This document shows, piece by piece, positions 1 to 10,199 of a stretch of 64,000 bases of DNA (within the stretch, counting starts at the first letter, position 1; every line of letters starts with the position of its first letter). The translations under genes were made by a program, and so were the position numbers. Source of the stretch: Azohydromonas aeria (lineage in GTDB: Bacteria; Pseudomonadota; Gammaproteobacteria; Burkholderiales; Burkholderiaceae_C); assembly GCF_009760915.1 (NCBI RefSeq), contig NZ_VIDQ01000018.1, positions 1 to 64,000 of the forward strand, in the 5' to 3' direction. Below the pieces are notes generated by a model, which saw nothing but the letters and a program-made list of their open reading frames with translations, ran no database searches and was not told the DNA's origin.

Positions 1-1283
1 CGGCCGGAGCCGCCAGGGCCGCCGGGGCGGCCCTGGCCGGGACGGCCACCGCCGCCGCCGGCCGGACGGCCGCGGCCGCCGGGGGCGCCCACGCCGATGA
101 CCATGCGGCCCAGCACGATCGGCTCGGCCTTCTCGCCGGCCGGGGGCTCGAAGCCGGGCACCGTCTCGCGCGGGATGCTGCGCTTGATCAGCTTCTCGAT
201 GTCGCGCAGGAACAGCTCCTCGTCAGCGCAGACCAGGCTCACCGCCTCGCCCTGCGCGCCGGCGCGGCCGGTGCGGCCGATGCGGTGCACGTAGTCCTCG
301 GGGACGTTGGGCAGCTCGTAGTTGACGACGTGGGGCAGCTGGTCGATGTCGATGCCGCGCGCGGCGATGTCGGTGGCCACCAGCACCTGCAGCGTGCCGG
401 CCTTGAACTCGGCCAGCGCCTTGGTGCGCGCGCCCTGGCTCTTGTTGCCGTGGATGGCCATGGCGCTGATGCCGACGTCGTTGAGGTGGTCGGCCAGGCG
501 GTTGGCGCCGTGCTTCATGCGCGTGAACACCAGCACCTGGTGCCAGTCGCCGCTGCGGATGAGGTGCGCCAGCAGCGCCTTCTTGCCGTCGCGGCCCACG
601 GGGTGAACCTTCTGCGCGATGGTCTCGGCCGTGGCGTTGCGCCGGGCCACCTCGATCAGCTCGGGCTTGTTGAGCAGCCGCTCGGCCAGCGCCTTGATGT
701 CGTCGCTGAAGGTGGCGCTGAACAGCAGGCTCTGCTTCTGCGCCGGCACGATGGCCAGCACCTTCTTGATGTCGTGGATGAAGCCCATGTCGAGCATGCG
801 GTCGGCTTCGTCGAGCACGAAGATCTCCACCTTGCTCAGGTCCAGCGTGCCCTGCTGGTGGTGATCCAGCAGCCGGCCCGGCGTGGCCACCAGGATGTCC
901 ACGCCGCGCTTGAGGCGGTCGATCTGCGGCTGCATGCCCACGCCGCCGAACATCACCATGCTCGTGAGCTTGAGGTACTTGCCGTAGGTCTTGACGCTTT
1001 CCTCGACCTGCGCGGCCAGCTCGCGGGTCGGCGTCAGGATCAGGGCGCGGATGGGCATGCGGCCGCGCGCGTCGCGGGTCGCCGGCTGCGCCGCCAGGCG
1101 ATGCAGCATCGGCAGGGTGAAACCGGCGGTCTTGCCGGTGCCGGTCTGGGCGCCGGCGAGCAGGTCGCCGCCGCGCAGCACGGCGGGAATGGCTTGCGCC
1201 TGGATCGGGGTGGGCGTTTCGTAACCCTGTTCGCGCACGGCGCGCAGCAGGGGCTCGGCCAGGCCGAGGTCTTGGAAGTTCAT
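1..1283 (-). CDS. rhlE: ATP-dependent DEAD-box RNA helicase, RhlE type (3' end outside window)
   Basis: RNA-stimulated ATPase and unwinding enzyme, likely acting in ribosome maturation or RNA turnover. From the ATG at 1283 the protein starts [13 protein letters not shown]. In order it shows the Q-motif region (TPIQAQAIP), motif I (AQTGTGKT), Ia (PTRELAAQV), motif II DEAD ([13 protein letters not shown]), motif III (SAT) and the C-terminal core motifs [12 protein letters not shown] and [11 protein letters not shown] Gly/Arg/Pro-rich tail follows and runs off the left edge, so the C-terminus is not seen. No strong Shine-Dalgarno precedes the start; the start is chosen by family similarity. It is divergent from ettA. 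A second RhlE-type gene lies at 32725-34365, so this is one of at least two paralogues. Confidence 0.93.
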   Translation of the reverse strand, partial: MNFQDLGLAEPLLRAVREQGYETPTPIQAQAIPAVLRGGDLLAGAQTGTGKTAGFTLPMLHRLAAQPATRDARGRMPIRALILTPTRELAAQVEESVKTYGKYLKLTSMVMFGGVGMQPQIDRLKRGVDILVATPGRLLDHHQQGTLDLSKVEIFVLDEADRMLDMGFIHDIKKVLAIVPAQKQSLLFSATFSDDIKALAERLLNKPELIEVARRNATAETIAQKVHPVGRDGKKALLAHLIRSGDWHQVLVFTRMKHGANRLADHLNDVGISAMAIHGNKSQGARTKALAEFKAGTLQVLVATDIAARGIDIDQLPHVVNYELPNVPEDYVHRIGRTGRAGAQGEAVSLVCADEELFLRDIEKLIKRSIPRETVPGFEPPAGEKAEPIVLGRMVIGVGAPGGRGRPAGGGGGRPGQGRPGGPGGSG

Positions 1284-1578
1284 GCAGAAGGCCCCGGCGT
1301 AAGGGGCACTGGGCGCGCCTGCTGCCGCTGCCGGGGGCAGGGCACCAGTCGGAGGCGGCACAAGGAGGGAGAGTGTCCGAAACGACTGCAGCGCCATGAC
1401 TGGAAGCGGCACCGCTGAGGGGGATTGTAGTGAGCGGGCGCTCGTGGCCCCGGACACGGCCGCCAATGGCGTGCCAAACGGCCGGGTTTGCGGCGAGCGG
1501 CGACAATCACGGATTCGGCCGGCCGCTTTTTCCCCAGCGCGCGCGGCCATCCTCCAGTCACCCTGCGAAGAAAAGCCC
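1284..1578. promoter_or_regulatory. Divergent intergenic region between rhlE and ettA
   Basis: 295 bp without a credible gene. On the minus strand a TACAAT -10-like hexamer lies at 1429-1424, about 140 nt upstream of the rhlE start, which implies a leader on that mRNA. On the plus strand GACAAT at 1502-1507 is a possible -10 for ettA. Neither has a convincing -35 at 17 bp. No terminator or repeat was seen. Confidence 0.4.
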
Positions 1579-3243
<1,665 letters not shown>

Positions 3244-3421
3244 TCGTTCGAGGCGCGGGCGTCCCGCCCGGGATTGCCCGCGCCGGCGTGAACGAATCCG
3301 CACCCGGCGCCCGCCGGCGCGGAACCCGGACGGCCCGGGCAATGTCCCTGTCGCGTGGCGCCTCGGGCCGGGCTCCCTAGCATCGGACACGGCGCCTTCT
3401 CCTCCAGCCGTTCCTGACGCG

Positions 3422-6259
3422 ATGCCGCTCCTCCCCCGCCTGATCGCCCCCGCGCTGCTGCCGCTGCTGCTGGCCGGCTGCGCCTCGACGCAGATGCCGC
3501 AGTTCCTGCAGGCCATCCTGCCGTCGTCCTCAACCCCTTCCGGCGAGCTCTCGGCCCGGCCGCCCGGCGCGCCGCTGGCCACCGCGCCGGCCACGCCGCC
3601 CGGCGCGCTGCCGACCTTCGCCACGGTCACCCGCGGCGCCAAGCGCATCGACGGGCTGATCCCGCTGTGGCAGAAGGACGAGAAGGTCTGGCTGGAGCTC
3701 GATCCCGAGGACTTCAGCCGCCCGTACTTCCTCGCCCCGAAGATCGCCCAGGGCATCGGCGAGGGCGGCGTGCTGGGCGGGCTGATGGTGCAGCGCAACG
3801 GCAAGGTGGGCCGGGCGCAGATCGTCGAGTTCCGCCGCGTGCACAACCAGGTGCAGATGGTGGCGAAGAACCCCGAGTACGTCGCCCGCAGCGGCACGCC
3901 GCAGGCGCGCGCGGTGGAGGCCGGCTTCGCGCAGAGCCTGCTGGCCAGCTCCAGCGTCGCCAGCCAGCCGCACCCGGAGCGCAAGAGCGTGCTGGTGGAG
4001 GCCAACCCGCTGTTCCTGGTGGACCTGCTGGGGCTGTCGCAGTCGCTGCAGCGCGCCTACCGCCAGGGCTACGCGCTCGACGGCCGCCACACGAGCTTCA
4101 CCAGCGTGCGCAGCACGCCGGAGCAGGTCGTCTTCAACGTGCAGGCGCATTTCGCCACCGCGACCATCGCCGCGTCCACGCCGGGCGCGCCTCCCGGCGC
4201 GCCGCAGCCCAGCGCACCCGACACGCTGCCCGACGCGCGCAGCATGTTCATCGGCCTGTACTACTCGCTGGCGAAGCTGCCCGACGTGCCGATGGCGCCG
4301 CGCAAGGCCGACCCGCGCATCGGCCACTTCACGAGCGTGGTGCAGGACTTCAGCGACGACCTGGCGCGCACGCCGCGCCAGCGCTTCATCAACCGCTGGC
4401 GCCTGGAGAAGAAGGACCCGGCCGCGCCCCTGTCCGAGCCGGTGCGGCCCATCACCTTCTGGATCGACCGCACCATTCCCGAGAAGTACCGCGAGGCCAT
4501 CTCGCGCGGCATCCTGGCCTGGAACGCCGCCTTCGAGCCGCTGGGCTTCAAGGACGCCATCCGCGTGCAGGTGCAGCCCGAAGGCGCGGACTTCGACACC
4601 TACGACGTGGGCATCCCGTCGGTGCGCTGGATGACCAATGCCGAGGCCAGCTTCGGCGCCATCGGCCCGGTGCAGGTCGATCCGCGCACCGGCGAGATCC
4701 TGGACGCCGACATCAGCTTCGAGAGCCTGTCCTCGCGCGCCATCCGCACGCTGCGCGCGCAGGTGCTGAGCTCCAGGCTGAGCCTGGGCGACTGGCCGCA
4801 GCTGATGCAGGCCGGCCCGGGCGTGGCGGCCGAGGCCGCCGCGTCGGCAGGCACGGCCCGCGCCGCGGCGGACGCCGCGCCCACCGCGCTGTCGCACGCC
4901 CACGCCCACGCCGCAGGCGAGGCCTGCCAGCACGCCGAGGTCGCGGGCGAGCAGCTGGGCTACGCGCTGGACCTGATGGAGGCGCGCGGCGAGCTCGACC
5001 CGGACGGCCCCGAGGCGCAGCAGTTCGTGCTCGACTACCTCACCGACACCACCATGCACGAGGTCGGCCACACGCTGGGGCTGCGCCACAACTTCCGTGC
5101 CTCGCGCCTGTACAGCGACGCGCAGATCTCCGACCCCGAGTTCACCCGCCGCAACAGCCTGTCCGGCTCGGTCATGGAGTACGCGCCGATCAACCTGCCG
5201 CGCGCCGGGCAGAAGGGCGGCACGCCGTTCCAGACCCGGCTCGGCCCCTACGACATCTGGGCCATCGAGTACGCCTACCGCACCTTCCCGCCCGGCACGA
5301 CGCCGCAGCAGGAGGCGGCGGCGCTGGCGAAGATCGCCGCGCGCAGCAGCGAGCCGGCGCTGGCCTTCGGCACCGACGAGGACAACTACCTCGGCGTCGA
5401 TCCCGAGACGCTGATGTTCGACCTGGGCAGCGACGTGCTCGACTTCGCGCGCAAGCGCATGGACATCGCGCGCGAGCTGCTGCAGCACCTGGAGACGCGC
5501 ACGCTGCGCGGCGACGAGGACTACGCCGTGCTGCGCCGCGCGGTGGTGTACGCGGTGCGCGACGCCGCGCGCGCGGCCGGGCTGGCGACGCGGCAGATCG
5601 GCGGCGTGCGCACGCTGCGCGACTTTCCCGGCAGCGGGCGCGACCCGCTGCAGCCGGTGCCCGCGGCCACGCAGCGCGCGGCGCTGGACCTGCTGATGGC
5701 GCAGGTGCTGTCCCCCGAGGGCTTGCGCATCTCGCCGGCGCTGCAGCGGCGCCTGGCGCCGGACTACCAGGAGCGCGGCGAGGCGCTGAGCGCCGGGGCC
5801 GGGCCGGTGTCCACCGACTTCGCGATCGGGCCCATGCTCACCGGCATGCAGCGCGCGCTGCTGGCGCAGCTCATGAGCGACGAGCTGGCGCAGCGGCTGC
5901 TCGACAGCGAAGGCAAGTTCGCGCGCACCCAGGACGCGTTCCGCCTCTCCGAGCTCTACGGCCGGCTCACGCGCGAGGTGTGGCGCGACCTGACGGCCCG
6001 GGGCGACATCCCGGGGCCGCGGCGCGAGCTGCAGCGCGAGCACGTCAACCGGCTGGCGCAGCTGCTGGTGCGGCCGCAGGCGCAGTCGCGGGCCGACGCG
6101 CGCGCGCTGGTGCGCGCCGAGGCCGTGGCGCTGTTGCCGCGCATCCAGGCCGCGGCCCGGAGAGGGGACCTGAGCCCCGAGGCGCGCGCGCACCTGCTGG
6201 ACAGCGCCGACACGCTGCAGGCGGCGCTGTCGGCACGGCTGGAGCGGGCGGGGGCGTGA
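3422..6259 (+). CDS. Zinc-dependent metalloprotease lipoprotein (DUF5117/DUF4953-like)
   Basis: A 945-aa predicted lipoprotein: the N-terminus is a signal peptide ending in the lipobox LLAGC (Cys about residue 20), so it is probably anchored in the cell envelope. Near residue 544 is the full metzincin zinc motif HEVGHTLGLRH (HExxHxxGxxH), followed about 40 residues later by SVMEYAP, which fits a Met-turn. Large domains before the catalytic site resemble the DUF5117/DUF5118 part of bacterial zinc-dependent metalloproteases. A His/Ala-rich insertion (about 480-500) precedes the active site. Substrate is unknown. It is convergent with the next minus-strand gene; a GC hairpin at 6279-6297 without a T-run lies between. 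Confidence 0.85.
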   Translation: MPLLPRLIAPALLPLLLAGCASTQMPQFLQAILPSSSTPSGELSARPPGAPLATAPATPPGALPTFATVTRGAKRIDGLIPLWQKDEKVWLELDPEDFSRPYFLAPKIAQGIGEGGVLGGLMVQRNGKVGRAQIVEFRRVHNQVQMVAKNPEYVARSGTPQARAVEAGFAQSLLASSSVASQPHPERKSVLVEANPLFLVDLLGLSQSLQRAYRQGYALDGRHTSFTSVRSTPEQVVFNVQAHFATATIAASTPGAPPGAPQPSAPDTLPDARSMFIGLYYSLAKLPDVPMAPRKADPRIGHFTSVVQDFSDDLARTPRQRFINRWRLEKKDPAAPLSEPVRPITFWIDRTIPEKYREAISRGILAWNAAFEPLGFKDAIRVQVQPEGADFDTYDVGIPSVRWMTNAEASFGAIGPVQVDPRTGEILDADISFESLSSRAIRTLRAQVLSSRLSLGDWPQLMQAGPGVAAEAAASAGTARAAADAAPTALSHAHAHAAGEACQHAEVAGEQLGYALDLMEARGELDPDGPEAQQFVLDYLTDTTMHEVGHTLGLRHNFRASRLYSDAQISDPEFTRRNSLSGSVMEYAPINLPRAGQKGGTPFQTRLGPYDIWAIEYAYRTFPPGTTPQQEAAALAKIAARSSEPALAFGTDEDNYLGVDPETLMFDLGSDVLDFARKRMDIARELLQHLETRTLRGDEDYAVLRRAVVYAVRDAARAAGLATRQIGGVRTLRDFPGSGRDPLQPVPAATQRAALDLLMAQVLSPEGLRISPALQRRLAPDYQERGEALSAGAGPVSTDFAIGPMLTGMQRALLAQLMSDELAQRLLDSEGKFARTQDAFRLSELYGRLTREVWRDLTARGDIPGPRRELQREHVNRLAQLLVRPQAQSRADARALVRAEAVALLPRIQAAARRGDLSPEARAHLLDSADTLQAALSARLERAGA

Positions 6260-6305
6260 GAGGGCGCGAGAGGGCGGTGGCCCGGTCCGGCCGGGCCGCC
6301 CGAAG

Positions 6306-6884
6306 TCAGAACTGCATCCGGTAATAGACCACCGGCCCGCCGCGGCGGATGCGCATGGACAGCTTGGAATCGCTGCTGAGCTGCACCCCCAGCGCGCCGT
6401 TCTCGCTCAGCGAGGCCGTGCTGCGCGGCGCGACGAACTGCAGCTCGATGCGCGTGCTCACCAGCGTCGGGGCGGGCCCGGCACCGGGCGTGTCGGCCGG
6501 GCCGGCATCGGCGCCGAGGCTGCGCCAGGCGGAGAGGTCCAGGCGCTGGTTGTTGTCCAGCGGCGAGCGCCAGCGCACCCCGACTTCCGGCTGCGGGACG
6601 CTGTTGCCGTCACGGCGGGCTCCCAGCGCCATGCCCCAGGCGCCGCCCGGCACCGTGGCCCAGCGCACCAGCTCCACCCGGCCCTGGGTCTGCTGCTCCA
6701 GGCTGCGGCCCTGGGGGTGGGGAAGCGTGGTGCTGGCCAGCGCGTAGCTCACGCCGGCGCCGGCTTCGCGCTCCTGGGCGGATGCGCCGGCGGCCGCCAG
6801 CAGCAGGGCCAGCAGCGCCGGCATGGGCCGGCGGCAAGCGGTTCGACAGATACGGCAACGAGGTTTCAGCGGCTGCTTGTCCAT
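6306..6884 (-). CDS. Small secreted protein of unknown function
   Basis: A 192-aa product with an N-terminal signal peptide (basic n-region, Leu/Ala core, cleavage probably after GASA near residue 36). The mature part is rich in alternating polar and hydrophobic stretches and ends in VVYYRMQF. A terminal aromatic residue after beta-like strands is a feature of small outer-membrane barrels, so an envelope location is plausible, but no family was recognised. An internal ATG at 6824 would give a shorter, more typical signal peptide; the start is uncertain. It lies downstream of the aminopeptidase gene on the same strand, 161 bp away. Confidence 0.6.
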   Translation of the reverse strand: MDKQPLKPRCRICRTACRRPMPALLALLLAAAGASAQEREAGAGVSYALASTTLPHPQGRSLEQQTQGRVELVRWATVPGGAWGMALGARRDGNSVPQPEVGVRWRSPLDNNQRLDLSAWRSLGADAGPADTPGAGPAPTLVSTRIELQFVAPRSTASLSENGALGVQLSSDSKLSMRIRRGGPVVYYRMQF

Positions 6885-7045
6885 GGCGGCGTGCCCTCAA
6901 AGCTCCACACCAGTGTGGGCCCCCTTTCGGGTGACGGCCACCGGCACTGCCCGTACCCAGGACCGCCGCAGCGCCGGACATGCCCCGTGACTGGAGGGGG
7001 ATTTCGCTCCCGAAACGGGCTGAAACCGATTTTCCGGCGCCGTGC

Positions 7046-8845
7046 CTACAGCGGCGCCGTGCGCGCCAGCAGCCAGGTCAGCGCGTCGCCCTGCACGCGC
7101 GGCGCCAGGCGAGCGCGCACCGTGGCGTGGTAGGCATCGAGCCAGGCGACCTCGTCGGGGCGCAGCAGCGCGCGGTCGATGCAGCGGGCATCGATCGGGC
7201 AGAGGGTGAGCGTCTCGAACTCCAGCATCTCGCCGAAGGCGCCGCCCTCGGCCGTGTCGGCCGGGACGTTGAGCACCAGGTTCTCGATGCGCACGCCCCA
7301 GCGCCCGCTGCGGTACACGCCGGGCTCGATGGAGGTGATCATCCCCGGCTCCATGGCCATGGTCGCGTCCGGCACGGCCTTGCTGATGCTCTGCGGTCCC
7401 TCGTGCACGTTGAGGAAGTAGCCCACGCCGTGCCCGGTGCCGTGGCCGAAGTCGATGCCCTCGCTCCACAGCGGCGCGCGGGCGATCGCATCGAGCATCG
7501 GGCTGAGCGTGCCGCGCGGAAAGCGCGCGCGCGACAGCGCCATCGTGCCCTTGAGCACCAGCGTGTAGTCGCGCTTCATGGCGGCGCCGGGCTCGCCGAT
7601 GGCCCACACGCGCGTGATGTCGGTGGTGCCGCCCAGGTACTGGCCGCCGGAGTCGATCAGCAGCAGCCCGTCGCCGCGGATCTCGGCGTGCGACCCGGCC
7701 GTGGCGCGGTAGTGCGGCATGGCGCCGTTGGCATTGAAGCCGGCAATCACCGGGAAGCTCAGGCCCACGAAATTGGCCCGCTTGGCGCGCTCGGCGCTGA
7801 GCCACTCGTCCACCGTCAGCTCGGTCAGGCGCTCGCCGGCGGCCAGTGCCTGCTCGAAACGGGCGTAGAAGGCGCACATGGCGGCGCCGTCCTCGGCCAT
7901 GGCCTCGCGCACGTGCGCGGCCTCCTCAACCGTCTTGCGGCTCTTGAGCAGCGTGCTGGGATTGATGGCCTCGACCACGCGGCAGCGCAGCCGCTCGCGA
8001 AAGGCCAGCGTCACCCGCTTGGGGTCGAGCAGCAGCACGCTGTCGGCAGGGATGTCGGCCAGCGCCGCGGCCGCGCCAGCGTAGGGCGCCAGGCGCACGC
8101 CGTCGGCTTCCAGCCGCGCGCGCAGCGCCGCACTGACCTTGCCCTCGCCGATGAAGAGCGTGGCCTGCCGCGCGTCGAGCAGCAGGTGCGCGAGGAAGAC
8201 GGGGTTGTAGTCCACGTCCGCGCCGCGCAGGTTGAGCAGCCAGGCCACGTCGTCCACGCTGGAGACGAAGTGGAAAGCCGCCCCGCGCGCGGCCATGGCG
8301 GCGCGCACCTCGGCCAGCTTGTCGGCCCGGGACACGACGGCATGGGGCGGCAGGTGCTCGAACACGGCGGCGGCGGGCAGCGCGGGGCGCTCCGGCCAGA
8401 CGGCGTCGAGCGGATCGAGGTCGGTGCGCAACGCAATGCCCGCCGGCTCCAGCGCCTGGCGCAGCGCCTGCGCCGTGGCCAGGCCCAGCACGCTGCCGTC
8501 GGCCGCGAGCACGGCGCCGCGCGGCAGGGCCTGGATGAGCCAGTCGGCGACGTGGGCGATGGCGCCGGTGGGAATCTTCACCAGCTCGATGCCGCTGCCG
8601 GCGAGCTCGCGCTCGGCCTGGTCCCAGTAGCGGCTGTCGGCGAACAGCGCGGCCTGGTCGCGCGCCACGGCCAGCGTGCCCATCGAGCCGGTGAAGCCCG
8701 AGAGCCACTGCCGGCCCTGCCAGCGCTCGGGCAGGTACTCGGAGAGGTGCGGGTCGCTGGAGGGCACCAGCAGCGCGTCCAGCGCGCGCTCCTGCAGCGC
8801 GGCGCGCAGGCGTTGCAGGCGGGGGGCGGCGAGGGCTTGGTCCAT
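7046..8845 (-). CDS. Xaa-Pro aminopeptidase, M24B family
   Basis: Cytosolic metallopeptidase that removes an N-terminal residue preceding proline. The 599-aa size fits the long three-domain aminopeptidase P form: two N-terminal creatinase-like domains and a C-terminal pita-bread catalytic domain. The dinuclear metal ligands are visible: Asp in LLIDSGG (about 397) and Asp in GGTTDITR, His in GHGTGHGVG (about 470), Glu in SIEPGVY (about 504) and Glu in RIENLV (about 518). The start gives MDQALAAPRLQRLR, as expected for the family. It follows the manganese exporter gene on the same strand by 90 bp; M24 enzymes often use Mn2+, a suggestive but unproven link. Confidence 0.92.
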   Translation of the reverse strand: MDQALAAPRLQRLRAALQERALDALLVPSSDPHLSEYLPERWQGRQWLSGFTGSMGTLAVARDQAALFADSRYWDQAERELAGSGIELVKIPTGAIAHVADWLIQALPRGAVLAADGSVLGLATAQALRQALEPAGIALRTDLDPLDAVWPERPALPAAAVFEHLPPHAVVSRADKLAEVRAAMAARGAAFHFVSSVDDVAWLLNLRGADVDYNPVFLAHLLLDARQATLFIGEGKVSAALRARLEADGVRLAPYAGAAAALADIPADSVLLLDPKRVTLAFRERLRCRVVEAINPSTLLKSRKTVEEAAHVREAMAEDGAAMCAFYARFEQALAAGERLTELTVDEWLSAERAKRANFVGLSFPVIAGFNANGAMPHYRATAGSHAEIRGDGLLLIDSGGQYLGGTTDITRVWAIGEPGAAMKRDYTLVLKGTMALSRARFPRGTLSPMLDAIARAPLWSEGIDFGHGTGHGVGYFLNVHEGPQSISKAVPDATMAMEPGMITSIEPGVYRSGRWGVRIENLVLNVPADTAEGGAFGEMLEFETLTLCPIDARCIDRALLRPDEVAWLDAYHATVRARLAPRVQGDALTWLLARTAPL

Positions 8846-8935
8846 GGAAAGTCGTCCTTGAGAAGCTGTCGCCGGACATTGTGACCACCGCGCCGCCGCC
8901 CCCGGCCGCCGCGGGGCCGGCGCGGTGGCGCGGCG

Positions 8936-9505
8936 TCAGAGCATCGCGTCCAGGCGCAGCAGCACGGCCAGGCCCAGCAGCACGAAGATGGCCGCGGCCA
9001 CGCGGTGGATGGCGGCGATGGGCAGCCGGCGCGTCACGCGTTCGCCCAGCAGCACGGCCGGGACGTTGGCCACCATCATGCCCAGCGTGGTGCCGACCAC
9101 CACCCAGGCAAAGGCATCGAACTGCGCCGCCAGCGCCACGGTGGCGATCTGCGTCTTGTCGCCCATCTCGGCCAGGAAGAACGCCACCAGCGTGGTGCCG
9201 AACACGCCGAAGTGGCCGCGCGGGCTGTCGTTTTCGTCGAGCTTGTCGGGAATGAGCATCCAGCCGGCCATGGCCAGGAAGCCCAGGCCCAGGATCCAGC
9301 GCATGACCTCCGGGCCCAGCCAGTCGGTGAGCCAGGTGCCCAGTGCGCCCGCGCCGGCGTGGTTGAAGAGCGTGGCGACCAGGATGCCCAGGATGATCGG
9401 GACGGGGCGCTTGAAGCGCGCGGCCAGCAGCAGCGACAGCAGCTGCGTCTTGTCGCCCATCTCGGCGAGGGCCACGATGCCGGTGGAAATGAGGAAGGCT
9501 TCCAA
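8936..9505 (-). CDS. GDT1/TMEM165 (UPF0016) family manganese exporter
   Basis: Inner-membrane cation exporter of 189 aa. Two copies of the family signature E-x-G-D-K-T (EMGDKTQLLSL near the N-terminus and EMGDKTQIATV in the second half) lie within hydrophobic helices, about six membrane segments in a two-repeat fold. Homologues such as MneA export Mn2+. The start is taken as TTG at 9505: similarity begins there with EAFLISTG and a GGAG lies 9 nt upstream, whereas the frame extending to 9691 crosses the upstream regulatory RNA. A yybP-ykoY riboswitch immediately upstream strongly supports induction by manganese. Confidence 0.92.
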   Translation of the reverse strand: MEAFLISTGIVALAEMGDKTQLLSLLLAARFKRPVPIILGILVATLFNHAGAGALGTWLTDWLGPEVMRWILGLGFLAMAGWMLIPDKLDENDSPRGHFGVFGTTLVAFFLAEMGDKTQIATVALAAQFDAFAWVVVGTTLGMMVANVPAVLLGERVTRRLPIAAIHRVAAAIFVLLGLAVLLRLDAML

Positions 9506-9536
9506 AACAGGGTTCTCCGGCCGGCAAGTGCACACC

Positions 9537-9691
9537 ATTGACCGCGCGCCTCCCCGGCCATTTCCGGAGGCACAGCGGTCAAAGGTCTCGCCAAGCTGAA
9601 ACACGAACCACCGGCGCCATGTCCGCTCAAGGCGGCGGACAAGTCTGTTGACGCAGGTCCCTCTCACGTTCGGAGGGCGGCTACTCCCCAA
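9537..9691 (-). promoter_or_regulatory. yybP-ykoY manganese riboswitch
   Basis: On the minus strand the leader carries, in order, the conserved blocks of the yybP-ykoY aptamer: TGGGGAGTAGC (from 9690), then GCGTCAACAGACTTG, then TTGGCGAGACCTTTGACC (about 9594-9577), a GC-rich hairpin, and the closing GGTCAA pairing back to TTGACC. This class binds Mn2+ and switches on exporter genes. Only about 30 nt separate the aptamer from the TTG start of the GDT1-type exporter, and no T-run terminator is evident, so control of translation start seems more likely than attenuation. That last point is inference. Confidence 0.92.
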
Positions 9692-9702
9692 TGACGGGCG
9701 CG

Positions 9703-9708
9703 ATTGTA
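9703..9708 (-). promoter_or_regulatory. -10-like element upstream of Mn riboswitch
   Basis: Minus-strand TACAAT, ending 12 nt before the conserved GGGGAGTAG start of the riboswitch, is well placed to be the -10 of the exporter promoter. No good -35 was found. Confidence 0.5.
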
Positions 9709-9790
9709 AGGGTTGACCCGGAGTCCCCGGTTTGACGGGGCGCAGCCTGGTTCCAGGATGTGGCGCGGGCGCCCCGCCGGGTGCCTGGCT

Positions 9791-10162
9791 TCAGCAGCCC
9801 GGCAGCGGCGCCAGCCCGTGGCGCAGCCGCGCGCGGTGGCAGGCGTCGTCGGGCCGGCCCAGCGGCGCGAGCTCGCCGAACTCGCGGCAGGGCGAGGGGC
9901 GCCACTCGTGGATGCCGCAGCGCACGCTGACGCCCACCGTGCCGGAGAGCGCCGCGCAGCGCGGCCGGGCGTGGTCGGTGCCGCGCATGCGGCAGGTGAA
10001 GTCGTTGACCTCCACCGCCAGGCCGTCGGGCACGCAGCCGCCTTCGCTTTGCAGCTCCTCGCGCGCGAAATCGACGCGGAAGCTCGCGCAGCAGGCGCCG
10101 CAGCGCGTGCAGGCGTTGTCGGTGTCGGAGGGAAGGGCGGGGGCGCTGCTCATGGCGCGCAT
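9791..10162 (-). CDS. YkgJ-family cysteine cluster protein
   Basis: A 123-aa protein of the YkgJ/CxxCxxCC family. Near the N-terminus CTRCGACC gives the diagnostic CxxCxxCC motif, followed by further cysteines (CVPDG, TCRMRG, RCAAL, RCGIHEWRPSPCREF) that could ligate zinc or an iron-sulfur centre. The biochemical role of the family is not established. An alternative start three codons downstream (MSSAPALP, 10153) is equally plausible. It is on the same strand as, and 37 bp downstream of, the kinase-Usp gene, so it may be its distal cotranscript. Confidence 0.85.
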   Translation of the reverse strand: MRAMSSAPALPSDTDNACTRCGACCASFRVDFAREELQSEGGCVPDGLAVEVNDFTCRMRGTDHARPRCAALSGTVGVSVRCGIHEWRPSPCREFGELAPLGRPDDACHRARLRHGLAPLPGC

Positions 10163-10199
10163 GGTGCCGCAGCGCGCGGGCGTGGCCGCGTGCAGCGCG

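Noticed and set aside
6279..6297. Terminator between the metalloprotease and the small secreted protein
   Set aside because: GGCCCGG/CCGGGCC hairpin is present but no T-run follows on either strand; left unannotated as a terminator.
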